Numbered from the stretch's first letter, positions 12,299 to 24,377 are shown. The stretch: DNA of 64,000 nucleotides from Hyphochytrium catenoides (GCA_900088475.1 FLMG01003251.1:70762-134761), one strand, 5' to 3'. Program-made: numbers and translations. Notes: a model not told the origin generated them from the letters alone.

Positions 12299-13855
12299 CT
12301 AATCTATATGGTACTGCACCACTTGTCTCTGAGGTGGCTGAGCCTCTGCTTCCACCCTCTTCAGTGCGAAGTCAATCCTGACATTAAGAAGTCTATGGTT
12401 GTCACGCCTTCTGGTGATGTGTACTTCTCCTTCTACCACATCCCCATCGCAAACTTGGATAGGAGGAGCCACCAGGAAGCTCTGCTGGCCCCAATGCGTG
12501 TATCCAATGTACGGTGCTGTGCTGAGAGTGACAGGCGTAGGTGCAGGATTCTGAGGACTGCCCTTGAAATCCACGTCAAACCAGCCTGCGAAGGAACTTA
12601 ACCGCGTCACCTTTTGAATAGGGCAGAAAAATCGACTCCGGATTTCCTCTATATCCTTGACAGAAATCTTCAGCAGGTCCAACTCACAAATCTTCGAGGG
12701 AGCACCAATGACTTTGTCGTCTGTCAGCTCTACCCAGAGTGAAGTACGAAGGAAGTAATCTTCCTGTTCTTGTCGGAAAGAACCCGAGAGCACGCTCATA
12801 TCCACTCCATAGGCTCCCCGAGTGTCCTCAATGAAAGCTGACCAATCGTCCATCGCCCTGTTGAAGTCCGTCACCTTTCGCATGCATTCCTCCTCATCAT
12901 TCACGGGGGCGATGTACATAGAGGCATGAGAAGGGAAGAGAGAGCCTCCCGCTTTAAGCCAGCGGTCCCTAGCAACTAGTACAGAGTCAAGCATGGACTC
13001 TCGGAGCAAAAAGTATCCCTATAGCGGTCGTAAGGAATAAAATCAGAAGACCAACTTGAAAAATGAGGTGGACGAGACGTGAGGATGAGGGAGGCTATCA
13101 AAAGAAACGATGCAATCATTTGGCTCTAGATACAGCGCAAGGAGGTCACGCGAAAGACAAAGCTGGCTGCTGATGGGCCGTTAGTGAAGGGCGATGCTAC
13201 CGTGAGAGACCAACAGCAGCATAATAATTGGCTTTGAGTCAGCTGAATTTACCACGAGACTGAGACCGGCGGATGGTAACAGGACGCGGGGACAAGAGAA
13301 GCAGGAGAGATGATCTTAACTCACCATCCATTCTGAGATGATAATATCCACCTTCTCTGGCAAATCAATGTCCTCTACCTTTCCCTGAATAACCTCGATC
13401 TTGCCCTCTAAGCCATTGCACTTCACTAGCGACCTAGCATGCTTGGCCATATCCGTTGCCTGCCGCCCGAAGAGAAAGCAATCGTTAAAAAGTCCCCGTA
13501 AAGCTCAATGGAGATCCCAGAAAAAGGAATAAGGCAGAGATGCAAAGGGGTATCACGCATTAAGGGCTCATTAGGAGCAAAAAGGAAGGAAGGAGAAGGG
13601 ACATGACTCTCTCACCTCTACCGCGTAGACCTTTCTCGCGCCTGCAATAGCGGACCATAGCGCGAGAATTCCGCTTCCTGTGCCCACATCGAGCACTACT
13701 TTATCTTTAAAAAGAGCCTGGTTGTTGAAGACAGATTTGTAGTACGCCTGCATGCGGACTTCGTCCGTTAGCATCTGCTTTTGATGGTAGAGGAAAGCAT
13801 AGGTGCAGAAGTAATTCGCGAAGTCGCTTGACTCTTCAAACTTCTCTGAGGCCAT
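12299..13855 (-). CDS. Type I protein arginine N-methyltransferase (PRMT)
   Basis: Three exons, 13613-13855, 13325-13459 and 12299-13018, join in phase to give 365 residues. The enzyme transfers methyl groups from S-adenosylmethionine to arginine side chains of nuclear and RNA-binding proteins. The AdoMet motif I VVLDVGTGSGILALWSA lies near residues 52-68, followed by RKVYAVE, which carries the acidic ribose-binding residue. The double-E loop SEWMGYFLLRESMLDSV is rebuilt across the second intron and keeps both glutamates. The THW loop (GYTHWGQQ) and the WFDVDFKG strand are present. Length and the absence of a zinc finger or SH3 domain suggest a PRMT1/PRMT6-like catalytic protein. The frame stays open upstream of the ATG but offers no other ATG. 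The exact paralogue is uncertain. Confidence 0.93.
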
Positions 13856-13932
13856 GATGATGACGGATGACGGTAGGATCAGGTGTCTAGTGCTGGGACA
13901 GACTCTTGAAGCTTCAGAACCACTTCTTGGGG

Positions 13933-14151
13933 CTATCGAGCTCTGCTTCTTCTTAACTCCACTCCGCCGTCTCCTGATCTCTCTTCTTCAAGGCCGTCTA
14001 GCTCTTGAAGAGTTGCTTTGATTGCGGCATCCTCGTCCTTTCTCCTCTCGCCTGTTGAGACTTCCCAGGATAACTGGCGCTTCAACGCTATGGCAGTGGT
14101 TCAGAGCTCAGAAAGCACGAAGATCCTCCTCCTCCACTCCTTCCATCAGCA
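13933..14151 (-). other. Possible small coding exons upstream of PRMT
   Basis: On the minus strand an acidic reading frame (VSMLMEGVEEEDL) reaches a GT, and a second charged frame (LKRQLSWEVSTGERRKDED) begins after a CATAG and ends at a TAG at 13933-13935. Joining them restores one frame but requires an intron of only about 31 nt. I recognise no family. It may be a small gene or PRMT leader sequence, or chance. Confidence 0.2.
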
Positions 14152-14275
14152 TGGATACCTTCTCGTCCGATTCTGAATCAGTCTGAACTTAATGGCTTGC
14201 CTGCAGAATATGTGAAGCGACACAATGAGAAGCTGGTGAACTTGGGCCGTTTCGAGGATTCTTCTCCCTCATCCT

Positions 14276-14301
14276 TTCTTTTCTCTCTCTCCCTCTCACT
14301 T

Positions 14302-14371
<70 letters not shown>

Positions 14372-14381
14372 CCTCTCACTT

Positions 14382-14428
<47 letters not shown>

Positions 14429-14529
14429 GTCTCTCTCTTTCTCTCTCTCTCTCTCTTCCCCTCTCTCTTTCTCTCTCTTTCTCTCTCTCTCTCTCTTGGT
14501 TCCTCGCGCTCTCTCTCTCTCTCTCTTTG
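14276..14529. repeat. CT microsatellite tract
   Basis: This is about 250 bp of almost pure CTCTCT with occasional CTTT interruptions on the plus strand, ending roughly 260 bp before the ATG of the ankyrin/TPR gene. It is probably a 5' UTR intron or promoter tract. The SLSLSL and RERERE frames are repeat translations. Confidence 0.95.
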
Positions 14530-14790
14530 TGTCTATCCCTATCCCTCCTCTATGGCTAGCTGGCACTCGCAATCCTTCTCGCTGTCTCTTCTGGCTCTCT
14601 CATAGAACATTTTACCATCTTACTCTCTTTATGATCCCGTTTACAATGTCCATCTTTTGTCATTAGAGGTGGGCTTCACGCGCTTAGAACTTTTCCCCAT
14701 TCAGAGAACGATAGACAGAAGTAACGGTGCATAGAATGAGGAGGTGAGAAAGGGAGCTCTGTGCACCAGCGCGTCCCGCGGCTGTCAGTC

Positions 14791-17700
14791 ATGATGCAAC
14801 CGTCAGAAAGTGGCCAAGGCAATGAGGGAGAAAAGGAGAGAACGCTTGAGAACAAGGAGCAGCTCCAGGAGAGGAGCGCACCACCGCTCAAGCAGGATAA
14901 GTTGACCTACGAAAGGCTGTTTGTTATCTGTCAGTACGGAGAGCCGAAGGAGCTGGAGGTAAAATCACTTGTGATACACCTGTCTAGGCTCTGGACCTCC
15001 TTCTCTCCTCCTCCCACCAAGCACACTCTTCCCTTCGTCCGTCCGTGTCTGTACCTGGCACGCTTCTCTTAACTCCATCTCGCAGCGACTACTACTCCGT
15101 CCTCTGACCTCGAGAGCTTTCTCTGTCTTTCATTTGATCATTTGATCCTCGCCCAAGAGTCTTTGGCCTACTTTCGCTCTTCCTCCCCATCCTATATATT
15201 TCTTCGGTTCTCGCATGCCTTGTACCAGCTGGTCCTTAATTGTCTCACTATCGACTAGAACTTAATCCGCTGGACCTTCTTCGATATCAATCAGCAGGAC
15301 GAGGTAAACACAGCGTGCTCCTCATCCCTCTCTCTCTCTCTGTACCTCATTCTCTCTCTCTCTGTCCGTCTCCTCTCTCTCTCACTCACGCACACACACT
15401 TGCACACCCATTCTTTTCCCACGTCCCCATTCTCTCTTCCGTGCTTCTTCAACGGCCTTGCGGCTCCTTATCGTCAGTTCTCTTTCCAGTCCGTCTTTCC
15501 TGCACACTTTCCTCGCTAACATCTCCAATACAGTCGTCGGGCTCTTCAGCTCTTCACCTGGCTGCAAAGGCTGGTCAGGACAAGATAGCAGAGGTACTTT
15601 GCAATCATGGGATCAAGGTAGACTTGTTGGACAAGGTAAGAAGGCGACGACAAGGAATGAGCAAAAAGAAAGATAAGAAGGGTCATACTCACAATGAAGG
15701 GGAAGGGAAATGATGGCTAACAGGAGTAAGATAGAGACGGGAGAGAGAGAGAAGAGAGACTAGTAGAATGTCCACGTCACCGGTTGGACCGGAAGGGAAC
15801 AGCGAAAGAGCTAAATTGACAGAAGAGCGATGGAAGTGACGCTGCACACCATAGAGTGGAGCCCTCTTAATCTTGGTCAATGGTATCTCTGAAGCCAGGT
15901 TAGTGATTCGGTCTCTTGATCTCTCTGCTCTTCTTCCTGCTGCTAGGGAGGAAACACGGCCTTACATTTGGCGGCTGGCTACGCCTCGAGAGAAACCGTT
16001 CTTACTCTTTTGGCCCACGGTGCAAATCCTTCCACTAAGAATCTGGTACTCGTCTCTTCTTCTCTTTGCATATTCCGTTTCCTTTTGTCCACTTGCTTTA
16101 TTGCATTGTAACGTTCTGTCCTAGTTCTCTCATGAAGTGCCCCTCCTCTCTAGTCACATCTATCACCGACTGCATCCTTCCTCTTTCATGAAACTCGCAT
16201 TTGGACCTTTCTTTTTATCATCTAATACCTTCTCTCTTCCTCAACTGCTTCCACAGAGGAATCAAACTCCAGCTGACCTGGCCACGCTCCTTCATAGAAG
16301 TGATAACGTGGAAGTCTTTAGAGGTTGGAAGCCTTTCAAAGGAGAAGATAGAGGTAAGCTGAATCTTGGGAGATTCGAGCGTAAGGATATCCTTCTTTGA
16401 GCTGAGAAAACAGAAGAGACGGGACATGCTTCTCTCCAGCAAAGTTGACCCATCCGTCGTAACAGGGGAGGCGAAAGAAGATGAGAAGGCCACTCTTCAG
16501 GAAGAACCTGAGGAGCTGCTTCTGCAACTTAAGGGTCTTGCAATTAAAGAAGCGGCTATTGGTAGACATGATATCCGTAAGTCTCACATGCTTGCGATAT
16601 CCCGCAGTCGCCCACCTCTTAGTTCCATCCTTTACCCTCTTTGTCCCCAAAATTCTGTCAATTTATAGGGATGACTTTAGCCCTTCTGCTCGCTTTGCCT
16701 CTCATTTTCTCCTTCGCAATTGGTTCGGAACCTCTCTTGGCTTTCGTCCATCCGTCCTCTATATCACTTTCGTCTCCATCGGCCACATCGCACCACTCAT
16801 CACGATCCACTAGCATCAGCTGCAGTTGGATCCGTTACGATTCCACCAGATCTCGGCATCCATTTTATTGCTTGAGAACCTTTTTAAAAATGTACACTCG
16901 TGCTGGGTTATTCTCGCTTTCCGCTGCTGCCCATGGGTTAGGTTAACATGCTCACTGTTCGTGGGCTCTGCAGGTCTTACCCTAAGTCTTAACAAGGTCG
17001 CAGGTGTCTACAGGTAAGCCTAATACCTGCTGCAGCTGACGCTCTCAATATATATCGCCTCCGATGTCTTCCGTATTGCGGCTCTCCAATTTTTTTCATC
17101 TCTAACGACGGTCTATTTCTCTCTTCGCTCAACAACCCTAGAAAGCTAGGCCGCCTTCAAGAGGCTGAAACGGTTCTGCTCCGCCTCCTACGGATAACAG
17201 AAGACACCTTAGGTCCGGAAGATCTTGAGACAGCGGCAGTGCTAAATAACTTGGCAGTTCTGTGCCACTTCCAGGTAAAGTGGTTGAAGACTAAGGCCCT
17301 CTCTCTCTCTCTCTCTTTCCGTCGGTTGTTGTCTGTCAGTCCTCTCTTTATCCCTTTCGTCTGATGAGGCTGCTCATCTTGAACTCTGGCTAATCTGTGT
17401 AGTGTTACGACATGGACAGGGCAAAACAGACCAGGCCAAGCTTTATCTGAAGAGGAGTGCTATGATCTTGGAGAAGCAGCAGCAAAAGGACGATCCGCGG
17501 TGTCTGACAGTTCTGCAAAACGCTGCAGCTCATTACGTTGACATGGGAGAGCCCCCACAAGCTGTCCTCCTCATAGAGGATCTCATCCAGAGGAAAGAGA
17601 AGGGCTTTCTTTTAGAAGAGAAAGAGAACCTTCTTCTTGTCCCTCTCTTCCTCGTTCTCGGAAGTGAGCAGATGAAACTTCAGCACTTTCAAAAGGCACA

Positions 17701-17992
17701 AAGTTCCTTTTCCAGAGCCGTCAGAATCCTCGAACACAACTTCGGCCTTTCTTCTCCTTCCCTGATTCAAAGTTTAGAGTGGCTCGCGCAGGCGAAGTTT
17801 GCTGCGGAAGAGTTCAAAGAGGCAGAAATCATCTTTCAAAGAGTCCTAGCCTTAGCAGAAGACAAAGAGATGAGGTGCGCCATTGAAGAGGGGCCGAAGA
17901 AGGAGAGATCCAGCTTGGTTAAGCGCTGTGAAAACAACTTGGCAACTGTTTACCTAGCTGTCGCGGAGCAACGGCGGCGTACTGGAAGATAA
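14791..17992 (+). CDS. Ankyrin-repeat plus TPR protein, kinesin-light-chain-like C-terminal half
   Basis: Nine exons fit in phase: 14791-14958, 15259-15303, 15534-15635, 15947-16045, 16257-16353, 16373-16576, 16974-17013, 17142-17274 and 17420-17992, giving 486 residues. The ATG at 14791 is used because the frame further upstream starts only at GTG. Ankyrin repeats are seen as SGSSALHLAAKAGQDKIAEV, GNTALHLAAGYASRETVLTL and NQTPADLATLLHRSDN. TPR units follow: RKLGRLQEAETVLLRLLRI, LETAAVLNNLAVLC, GKTDQAKLYLKRSAMILE, FQKAQSSFSRAVRILE and FKEAEIIFQRVLALAE. LNNLAVLC and the paired helices resemble kinesin light chain and NPHP3-type TPRs. It should act as a protein-binding scaffold; the partner is unknown. 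The intron between exons 5 and 6 would be only 19 nt. Another intron carries a CT tract near 15326-15395. Confidence 0.85.
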
Positions 17993-18323
17993 GTTACTGA
18001 TGGAACAAAGAAAAGCAGAGCCATCACTTTTCCTGAGCCTGGGGAAGTCCTAGTTTTAAGACTCACTCCCACTATCTCACCATGCCAAAGCACGATGCGG
18101 GTCATCTGGATTTTGTACGGATTTCCTTTACTCTCTAACACAACTGCTAGCCTACAAATGTGAGAGGTGAAGCTTGGTGCAGAACGCCAGACTAAGAGGT
18201 TATAAGCCTGGAAAATTGGGCAGAAGCGTATGGAAAGGATTTTTATTGGGGCCAAGGTGCCAAGAGATGCACCACAAGTGCAGGCACTTCTATCAACAGC
18301 TCCCACGCAGTCCCTGGGGGTAT
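17993..18323. other. Convergent 3' region between the ankyrin/TPR and CLC genes
   Basis: This is 330 bp between two stop codons on opposite strands. It presumably contains both 3' UTRs. No gene or repeat is seen. Confidence 0.5.
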
Positions 18324-21300
18324 CTACACTGCCTCATTCCTCAAACTTGTCTCTTCCTTTGAGAGCAATGGCTCGCCCAAACCCTCCTTTCCCTTCTGAC
18401 CCTTCGAGTTAAATAAATAGCGGGAAAAGCTCTCGGAGTCAGTAACAGGATGGCCCTCCTTAGAAGCCGACAGTCGGTAACAGCGTTGAACGTGCTCAGG
18501 CGTGAGATCTTGACGAGTTATTATTCCTAGTGACAGCGAGACAGACATCCTTGTTAGTTTGAGATGCCAGAACCTATAGCCGGTTAGGTTAAAGAGGACT
18601 AACAATAGTCAGAGGCGTACCGTACACCATCCCATACCCCTACACAAGACCATTCTCACTCGCGCTCTTTGCTCCTTCATCCCTGGCCCGAACATCGCGG
18701 TACCTGTTACTTCGTTATATCTGTTGACCACCACCAGATGCCTAAGTCCGCTAGTTCGAAAGACTTCGTAGGCGCGGGTGAAGGAGGACGTCTCTTGCGT
18801 GGTTTGAGGAGTTTCATGAACGTAAGGAGAGAGGTCTAACCACATTCGTCTCTCCTCCTCAGTGATAAAGCTTCTATCTCCACTGACATCGGGAAACCTA
18901 GGATATGCCCTCTCCATGCGGCGGAAGGATAAAGAGAACCTGTTGCGATTTATTTCTCTATTCGTCCTTGCGCTTTTTGTAGGAGGTTGCCTCGTAAATG
19001 GAGCCGGCCTTTCAGGAAAGAAATCCTTCTCATTCAGCAGGACTGCAAGCTGCTTTCGCATGATAAGGCCAGCAAACAGCAGCCTTCTCTTTGGACCACT
19101 TCTAAGCCCAAGTGACCTTTCATCTTCATTCCGGTCTTCCTCCTCCGGCGCTACTACTGGGAAGCCATGATGTTTGGTCTCCGAAAGTAGGTCAAGGATG
19201 TATCCAACTCTCACCACGAGTGGCGTGCACTTTGGATGAGGAGTCATAACATCCTTGGCCTTCAAGAGTGTCCCAGATGCTGGTGGTTCCCCCTCAAGAA
19301 ATGGAATATGTCTGGCAGAGATAGAAGAATCTAAGGCCTGAGGACATTATCTATAGAGCTTTGAACTTTGGAAGAAACTAGAAGGAGACTAAACAGTGCT
19401 GCGAAGTTACAGCTCAAGGCAGGTTGGGAGGCTTGTCAGGCAAAGGGAGAGCTTTGTGCTATTAGCAACAGAGAAGCACTCCCCTCGCCAGGGAAGCCAC
19501 CCGCCAATAGTGGCGGTGAATGTATGGTAGACTACAATATGGAGAGTAAGCGGAATCGACGAGGAGAATTTTCCTAAGGACTAGAGAAGGAGACAAGGAA
19601 GACTCGCTTACCTAAGGTGTATGTGTATGTCATACAGCCCTTCATTGAACAGATTCCCGCTCCACCTTGCGGCTATGAGTGTGAGCATCAGTGGCAGACC
19701 ATACAGAATGCTTCCAGTACACTCTAAAATGATGACGGTAAGTGAGATTGTCATCCGAGTGACGCCTCCCAGGACCGCTACAGCGCCTATGAGTCCATAG
19801 GTGGACTCATCCACATCCTGTGCAAGGGAACCCCGCGAAAACACCTAAAAGCGGAGGTGAGTGTTAGGTGCGAGGTATTAGACTTAGCGTTGTGGCGCAA
19901 ATGGCAACTGAGCGCCGTCATATTAGTCAAAGGTAAAGAGAAACCTTCGCAATCTGCTTACCAAATGAATTAGGTGAGTCCAAAGCCGGCCGTACACCGA
20001 ACCCGTTAGCAAGGCCGGGACGAACAAGCCACTAGGGACCTGAAAAGGACACACGGAGAGTCGGAAGAAGTTCAGAGGCGCATGCATCAATGTTTCGGCC
20101 CCCTTTCCTGTGACTTGATTTCTCGGCTACCTAGTCCCCTCTTGGGTCCTTAACTAGCTTAGAATTTCATCTCTCCCTGGATCATTTGTCTGAGCTTCAC
20201 CTTAGTGCCGTAAGTCCAGCAGGCCATGGAAAAGTAAGACAAGAAGAACAACAAGAGCACGCCCACAGAGAAGGTTCCCTCCGAGGCATGCAGCAGCTGC
20301 CTGATTGCCTTCTCCCCTGAAGTCATAAAGAGTGTAGCCGCGTCGTTGTATTCCTTCTCAGGGTTTGCACAGAAGAAGCCGACCATGTCCTCCTTGTATC
20401 TTCAAAATGTGACCGGATGATAAAGAATGAGACATGATTCGAAAACAGCCAATATATTGCGGAAGAATAGGGGTAAGCGTGGAAGCAAAATCTTGTGCTA
20501 GATTAAGAAGGAGTCGCAGGCACGTCGGTAGAGAGTCACAACTTATACAGGATAGTATGATTGGCCTCCAACCTGAATTTAAAATCAGTCCCCGAGAGCA
20601 AGAATAGAGAATGAAGGTTTAAGGACTCTAGAAACGACGCGCGTCACCTGTTGTCCTGCAGGGTGTGCCGCTCTTCGGTCCTACTGTAAGCGTAGATCTT
20701 TTCTGGGCGTGGGCGGCACTGGCCGAATAGGTACGAGAAAACGAAGCAGACCATAGCGATAAGGAGGGACCCTGGAAGGATAGCTGTAAGGGTGGAGAGT
20801 AAACTCCGTACCTAGGGTGCCAGGACTAAGTAGCAGAGCTTGGCAGCACCTAAACTGGGCCTGTACTAGTCCCTCTAACATTACTTTCCTAGACTCATCT
20901 TTCAGGCCTTTGGGCCTTTGACTTCCCTTTTCCTTCTTACCTGTGAGCACTTCAAAGAGTCCATGCGCACTCGATCTGATCCATCTGGCCCTCCATTGCG
21001 TGATCTTGGTATTCAGGGAGTTGAACACTGCGCCCAATAGCCCACCGCCAACCCCCATTAGAATAAACAGAGGTACCTCATAGATCTGATAACTCCCCCC
21101 ATAAACCTAAGTGATGCAGTGGAAGATAGAGCAAAAGTTATCAAGTCAGAGAGATCCTTCCATGCTTTGACCCACTAACACGTGCAAACGCAGTCGTTCT
21201 CTCCGTGTCTCACCTCGCCAAAGGTGAAAGTCCCTGACATGGTACCTAGCTCTCCAAACTTCTGTCCAGGCTGGATGCCTGACAGCACCACCGAGACCGT

Positions 21301-22862
21301 AAAGGAGGAGATAAGTGAGCAAAAGAAGGTCCTCCATGTGAGCTGCCGGTGCCAGAATGAGGCTCCTTCTTCCAGAACAAAGAGCACTCCGCCGATTGGG
21401 GCTCCGAAAGCGGCGGCCACTCCTGCTGCCGCTCCACATGAAACAAAATCTCTCTTTTCGCGATCATTCCTGAAAGGAGAGAATATCGAAAAGGAGGTAT
21501 CGTAGCCCAATGTCGAGGACTTGCCCTGGGATATTCCTGCACCTACAACGGCGCCACTGATTCCCGGCAGAAGGAACATAGACAATAGAAATGGTAGCAT
21601 CAGTGTTACGCTTCGCGACAAACTCTACTCCAATAGTACCGAGTAGGGTCGCATAGGGCCACAATGCACAGGTCAAGAAAAGAAGAAAGACAACGCAGAC
21701 CCACTGAGAAAAAGCATTGGTCGTACGTGTGGATCATGGGCCCTTCCTTCCCTACTGGAAGGCCTCCAGCAACGGCAAACGTAACTCCGATCGCTTTAGC
21801 AAGAAGTGTCCGCAAACGAACGAGCCGTGGGATTTTTACACCTGACCAGAGCCACACAGTACGAAGCAGACATGAGAGCTCTTGAACACAGCTTCTCTCA
21901 CAAGAACTATGAGGAAGTAGAAAAGATAAAAGCTCTACCACAAATCAGGTTACGGTCACATGCCACTTGTTAGTTTCTCGAGCGGGGAAGACGAAAGTTA
22001 CCATTAAGGTAGCTCTTCACTTCAGGTATGCCAGAGCCTGCAGCGATGGGCTCAAGCAGAACCACCAGCAACGAAGCTATGAGGACAAAGCCCATGCTGG
22101 AGCCGCACCAGACCAAGAACGCATTCAGATGCTGATGATCATCGTACATGCGCTTCGTGAGAGAGACCTGTTGAAAACAATGGGGGAAACAAAGAGGGAC
22201 TATTAGATTGAGGCAGGTGAGTAGACGGTCAAGGACTTCGATATGACGCCAGAGAGGCAAATGGCAAACTCAACGAGGGCAAAGCCAAGTGTGGGTGAGG
22301 ATGAAAGATATCGCTGGTCCCACCGGCGGAAGATGGCATCCTAACATGTAACTAACATTGCATTGCATCAAAAGGACCAGACTGCGAGACGGAGGGAAGA
22401 AGAGGATAGAGGAGATTCAGAGTCCACAACCTTCAACTGGCTGAGTCTCTCTGTGCCTACTAATATCCCAACGGCGATAAGTGCAGTGATGGTCCCTATG
22501 AAGAATGTAAACACCCAGCGTGTAAGGGTGATCCGCGCACGCTCCTTTCCATCGCGGTAAGCGTACTTCAGGCCTGTCTGGTGCACAATGCTTTCGAAGT
22601 TATCTACCAAATGACAGCAGACTAGTTAGCGCAACACAGAGCTGAGGGCGCGATAGAGCCGCAAGGGTGAGGAACTGAGAACATACATACGCCCCCAAGA
22701 CGACGCGAGTGCTCCAGCTTTAGCGGAGTCAATCGCGCCAAGGAGCAGTCGTAAGAAGAGAGCAGATACCGAACCGATGAAGAAGTCAAGAGAACCGTCA
22801 AAAGAGAGGCCCGCACCATAATCCAGGCTTTCTATGCCCTCTTCCATCTTGGTGCGAACCAT
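18324..22862 (-). CDS. CLC-6/7-type chloride/proton exchanger with C-terminal CBS pair
   Basis: This protein would exchange chloride for protons across lysosome-like or other endomembranes. The ATG at 22862 begins [15 protein letters not shown], matching the ESLDY motif of CLC-7, then splices (donor at about 22816) to [19 protein letters not shown]. Signatures in order are: [15 protein letters not shown] (chloride-binding GSGIP); [13 protein letters not shown] with the gating glutamate; [20 protein letters not shown] with the proton glutamate; [34 protein letters not shown]; and [10 protein letters not shown]. The first CBS domain starts [20 protein letters not shown]. The second includes [19 protein letters not shown] and then [18 protein letters not shown]. 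There are at least ten exons. Both key glutamates imply a coupled exchanger rather than a channel. I see no OSTM1-like partner in the window. Confidence 0.95.
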
Positions 22863-22988
22863 TTCGCCCTATAATACGGCTCACGATGGCCTTAGTCCAT
22901 CTCCTTCAAGCCGCTCGCACACCTCTCTTCTTGCTTGCTTGCTAGCTGCTAATGGGAACTTGCTTGGCGACTCCTCTCTCCCCGCTAC

Positions 22989-23695
22989 TCACGTAGTTGA
23001 GAGATTGAAGTTGATACCTAGGTCTCTGTTCACAGGGACTGCAAGTGGAGGAAGGATAAGCGGAGAACAAAGGGATAGGAGAACGAAGACGGACAAGTTG
23101 CCGCGATGCGATGGTCGTGAAACTGAGAGAGAGAAGACTGACGAGCGCACGTCGTCGCTCTTCTTCGGATCATGGGGCGGAAGGATGAAGAACCTCTTCA
23201 AGGCAGGAAAGAGGCTGACAAGAAACTTCAGGGAGAGCTATTGAAGACACAGAAGACAGAGAGAGATAGAGACACACAAAGAGAGAAAGAGTAATGACTA
23301 AGGATGACTGGCAAATGTATGACAATAGAGAGAAATAAGAGCGAGACAGAGACAGAGGAAGAGCATGGAAGAGACAGCGTGGCCGCCGAGAAAGAGACCA
23401 CAGAAAGACAGAGAGAGACAGAAACACCTTCACAAAGAAGACAAGGGCTAAATAGCCGGTAACGGTGGTGGTTTGTTGTCACACTGCCGTTGTCGAGCCT
23501 CATCCCTTCGCCTGCAGCCTGAAGTCCGGAAGCCAGAGCTCCAGCAGCAGCAGCAGCAGCAGCCGATAGACGAGGAAGCTTGGCAAGCACCTCTAGAGTC
23601 GCAATACGCTCCGTTTCATTGTCACACACGGCACTTAACCCCAGCAAAGAAGAGGCACGGAGTCCGTTGACCTTCAACCTCACTGAGGTGGACAA
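22989..23695 (-). other. Possible unrecognised minus-strand gene with CT-rich intron
   Basis: An ATG at 23695 opens MSTSVRLKVNGLRASSLLG and an alanine-rich stretch. A long pyrimidine tract on the minus strand (about 23430-23245) ends in TTCAATAG, followed by an open frame (FFILPPHDPKKSDDV) that stops at 22989. This is the layout of exon, CT-rich intron and exon. However, no good GTRAGT donor follows exon 1 and I recognise no family. The two parts may be unrelated. Confidence 0.22.
23240..23430. repeat. GA-rich degenerate microsatellite
   Basis: The plus strand is dominated by GAGAGA and AGACAG repeats with frequent interruptions; the complement is a CT tract. It lies between the CLC promoter and the thioredoxin gene. 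Confidence 0.75.
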
Positions 23696-23782
23696 ACAAA
23701 CAAGGCTGACTGGGCAGCGCCGGAGAGAGGTGAAGGCTACTTTGTGTCGAAGAAGTCAAAAAAGGAGTTCTTAGGAGGCAGA

Positions 23783-24358
23783 ATGACTGTCATATGCCTG
23801 GGATGCTTCTGCATTCCCATCTACACGGTTATACCGGCCATCCTCTACCTTGCTGTCCAGTTTTGGTCTAAGATCAAGACATTCCTGGGCATTCAAACGG
23901 TCGATGAGAAGCAACATGGTGGTCCCACGGCCAAACCCCATGCAACCTCGAAGCCACTCAATGCTGCCGAGTCCAAGATGCGCCGCAGAAGACCGAAGAA
24001 CGGCAAGCCGGAGCAGTTTTCCATCCCAGATGGAGTGCAAGAGGTAGACGACCCCGATGACTGGGATGCCCTCTTGTCCAGGTGTGCGGAGAATGATGTC
24101 CCAATAATTGTTGAGTTTTGGGGCGGCTGTTGTCAGCCATGCAAGGAGATCGCACCATACTTTGAAGAGCTTTCATCTCAACATAAGGACATTCTCTTTG
24201 CCAAAGTCAACTGCGATGAAGCTCCTACTATCGCGGCTCGATACACAGTGCTCGCACTTCCTACTTTCGTCGTCATCAAGGGCTCGGAGGCAGCAGAGAA
24301 ACTTCAAGGAGCACAGAAATCAAAGCTTGCGGACCTTGTCAGGCGGCATTGTGCTTAA
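23783..24358 (+). CDS. Membrane-anchored thioredoxin with a C18orf32/UPF0729-like N-terminus
   Basis: This is a single-exon gene of 191 residues. The ATG at 23783 is chosen; a longer frame begins only at a GTG. The N-terminus MTVICLGCFCIPIYTVIP is cysteine-rich and runs into a hydrophobic segment ending FWSKIKTFLG. This resembles the short C18orf32/UPF0729 family (cysteine-rich start, IP, hydrophobic stretch, aromatic-basic end), whose members associate with ER and lipid droplets. After a basic linker (KMRRRRPKNGK) comes a thioredoxin fold: VPIIVEFWGGCCQPCKEIAP carries the redox pair CQPC, then FAKVNCDEAPTIAARYTV and the conserved cis-proline in ALPTFVVIKG. The active site CQPC replaces the usual CGPC. 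It probably faces the cytosol, tethered by its N-terminus (inference). A poly(A) signal follows the stop. Confidence 0.88.
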   Translation: MTVICLGCFCIPIYTVIPAILYLAVQFWSKIKTFLGIQTVDEKQHGGPTAKPHATSKPLNAAESKMRRRRPKNGKPEQFSIPDGVQEVDDPDDWDALLSRCAENDVPIIVEFWGGCCQPCKEIAPYFEELSSQHKDILFAKVNCDEAPTIAARYTVLALPTFVVIKGSEAAEKLQGAQKSKLADLVRRHCA

Positions 24359-24377
24359 GTACAAGCTTAGAGTGCCT

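Noticed and set aside
12158-12601. 147-codon plus-strand frame
   Set aside because: It is antisense to the last PRMT exon, whose family conservation is clear.
14189-14572. 127-codon and 120-codon charged or Ser/Leu frames
   Set aside because: Same reason: a pure CT tract read in several frames.
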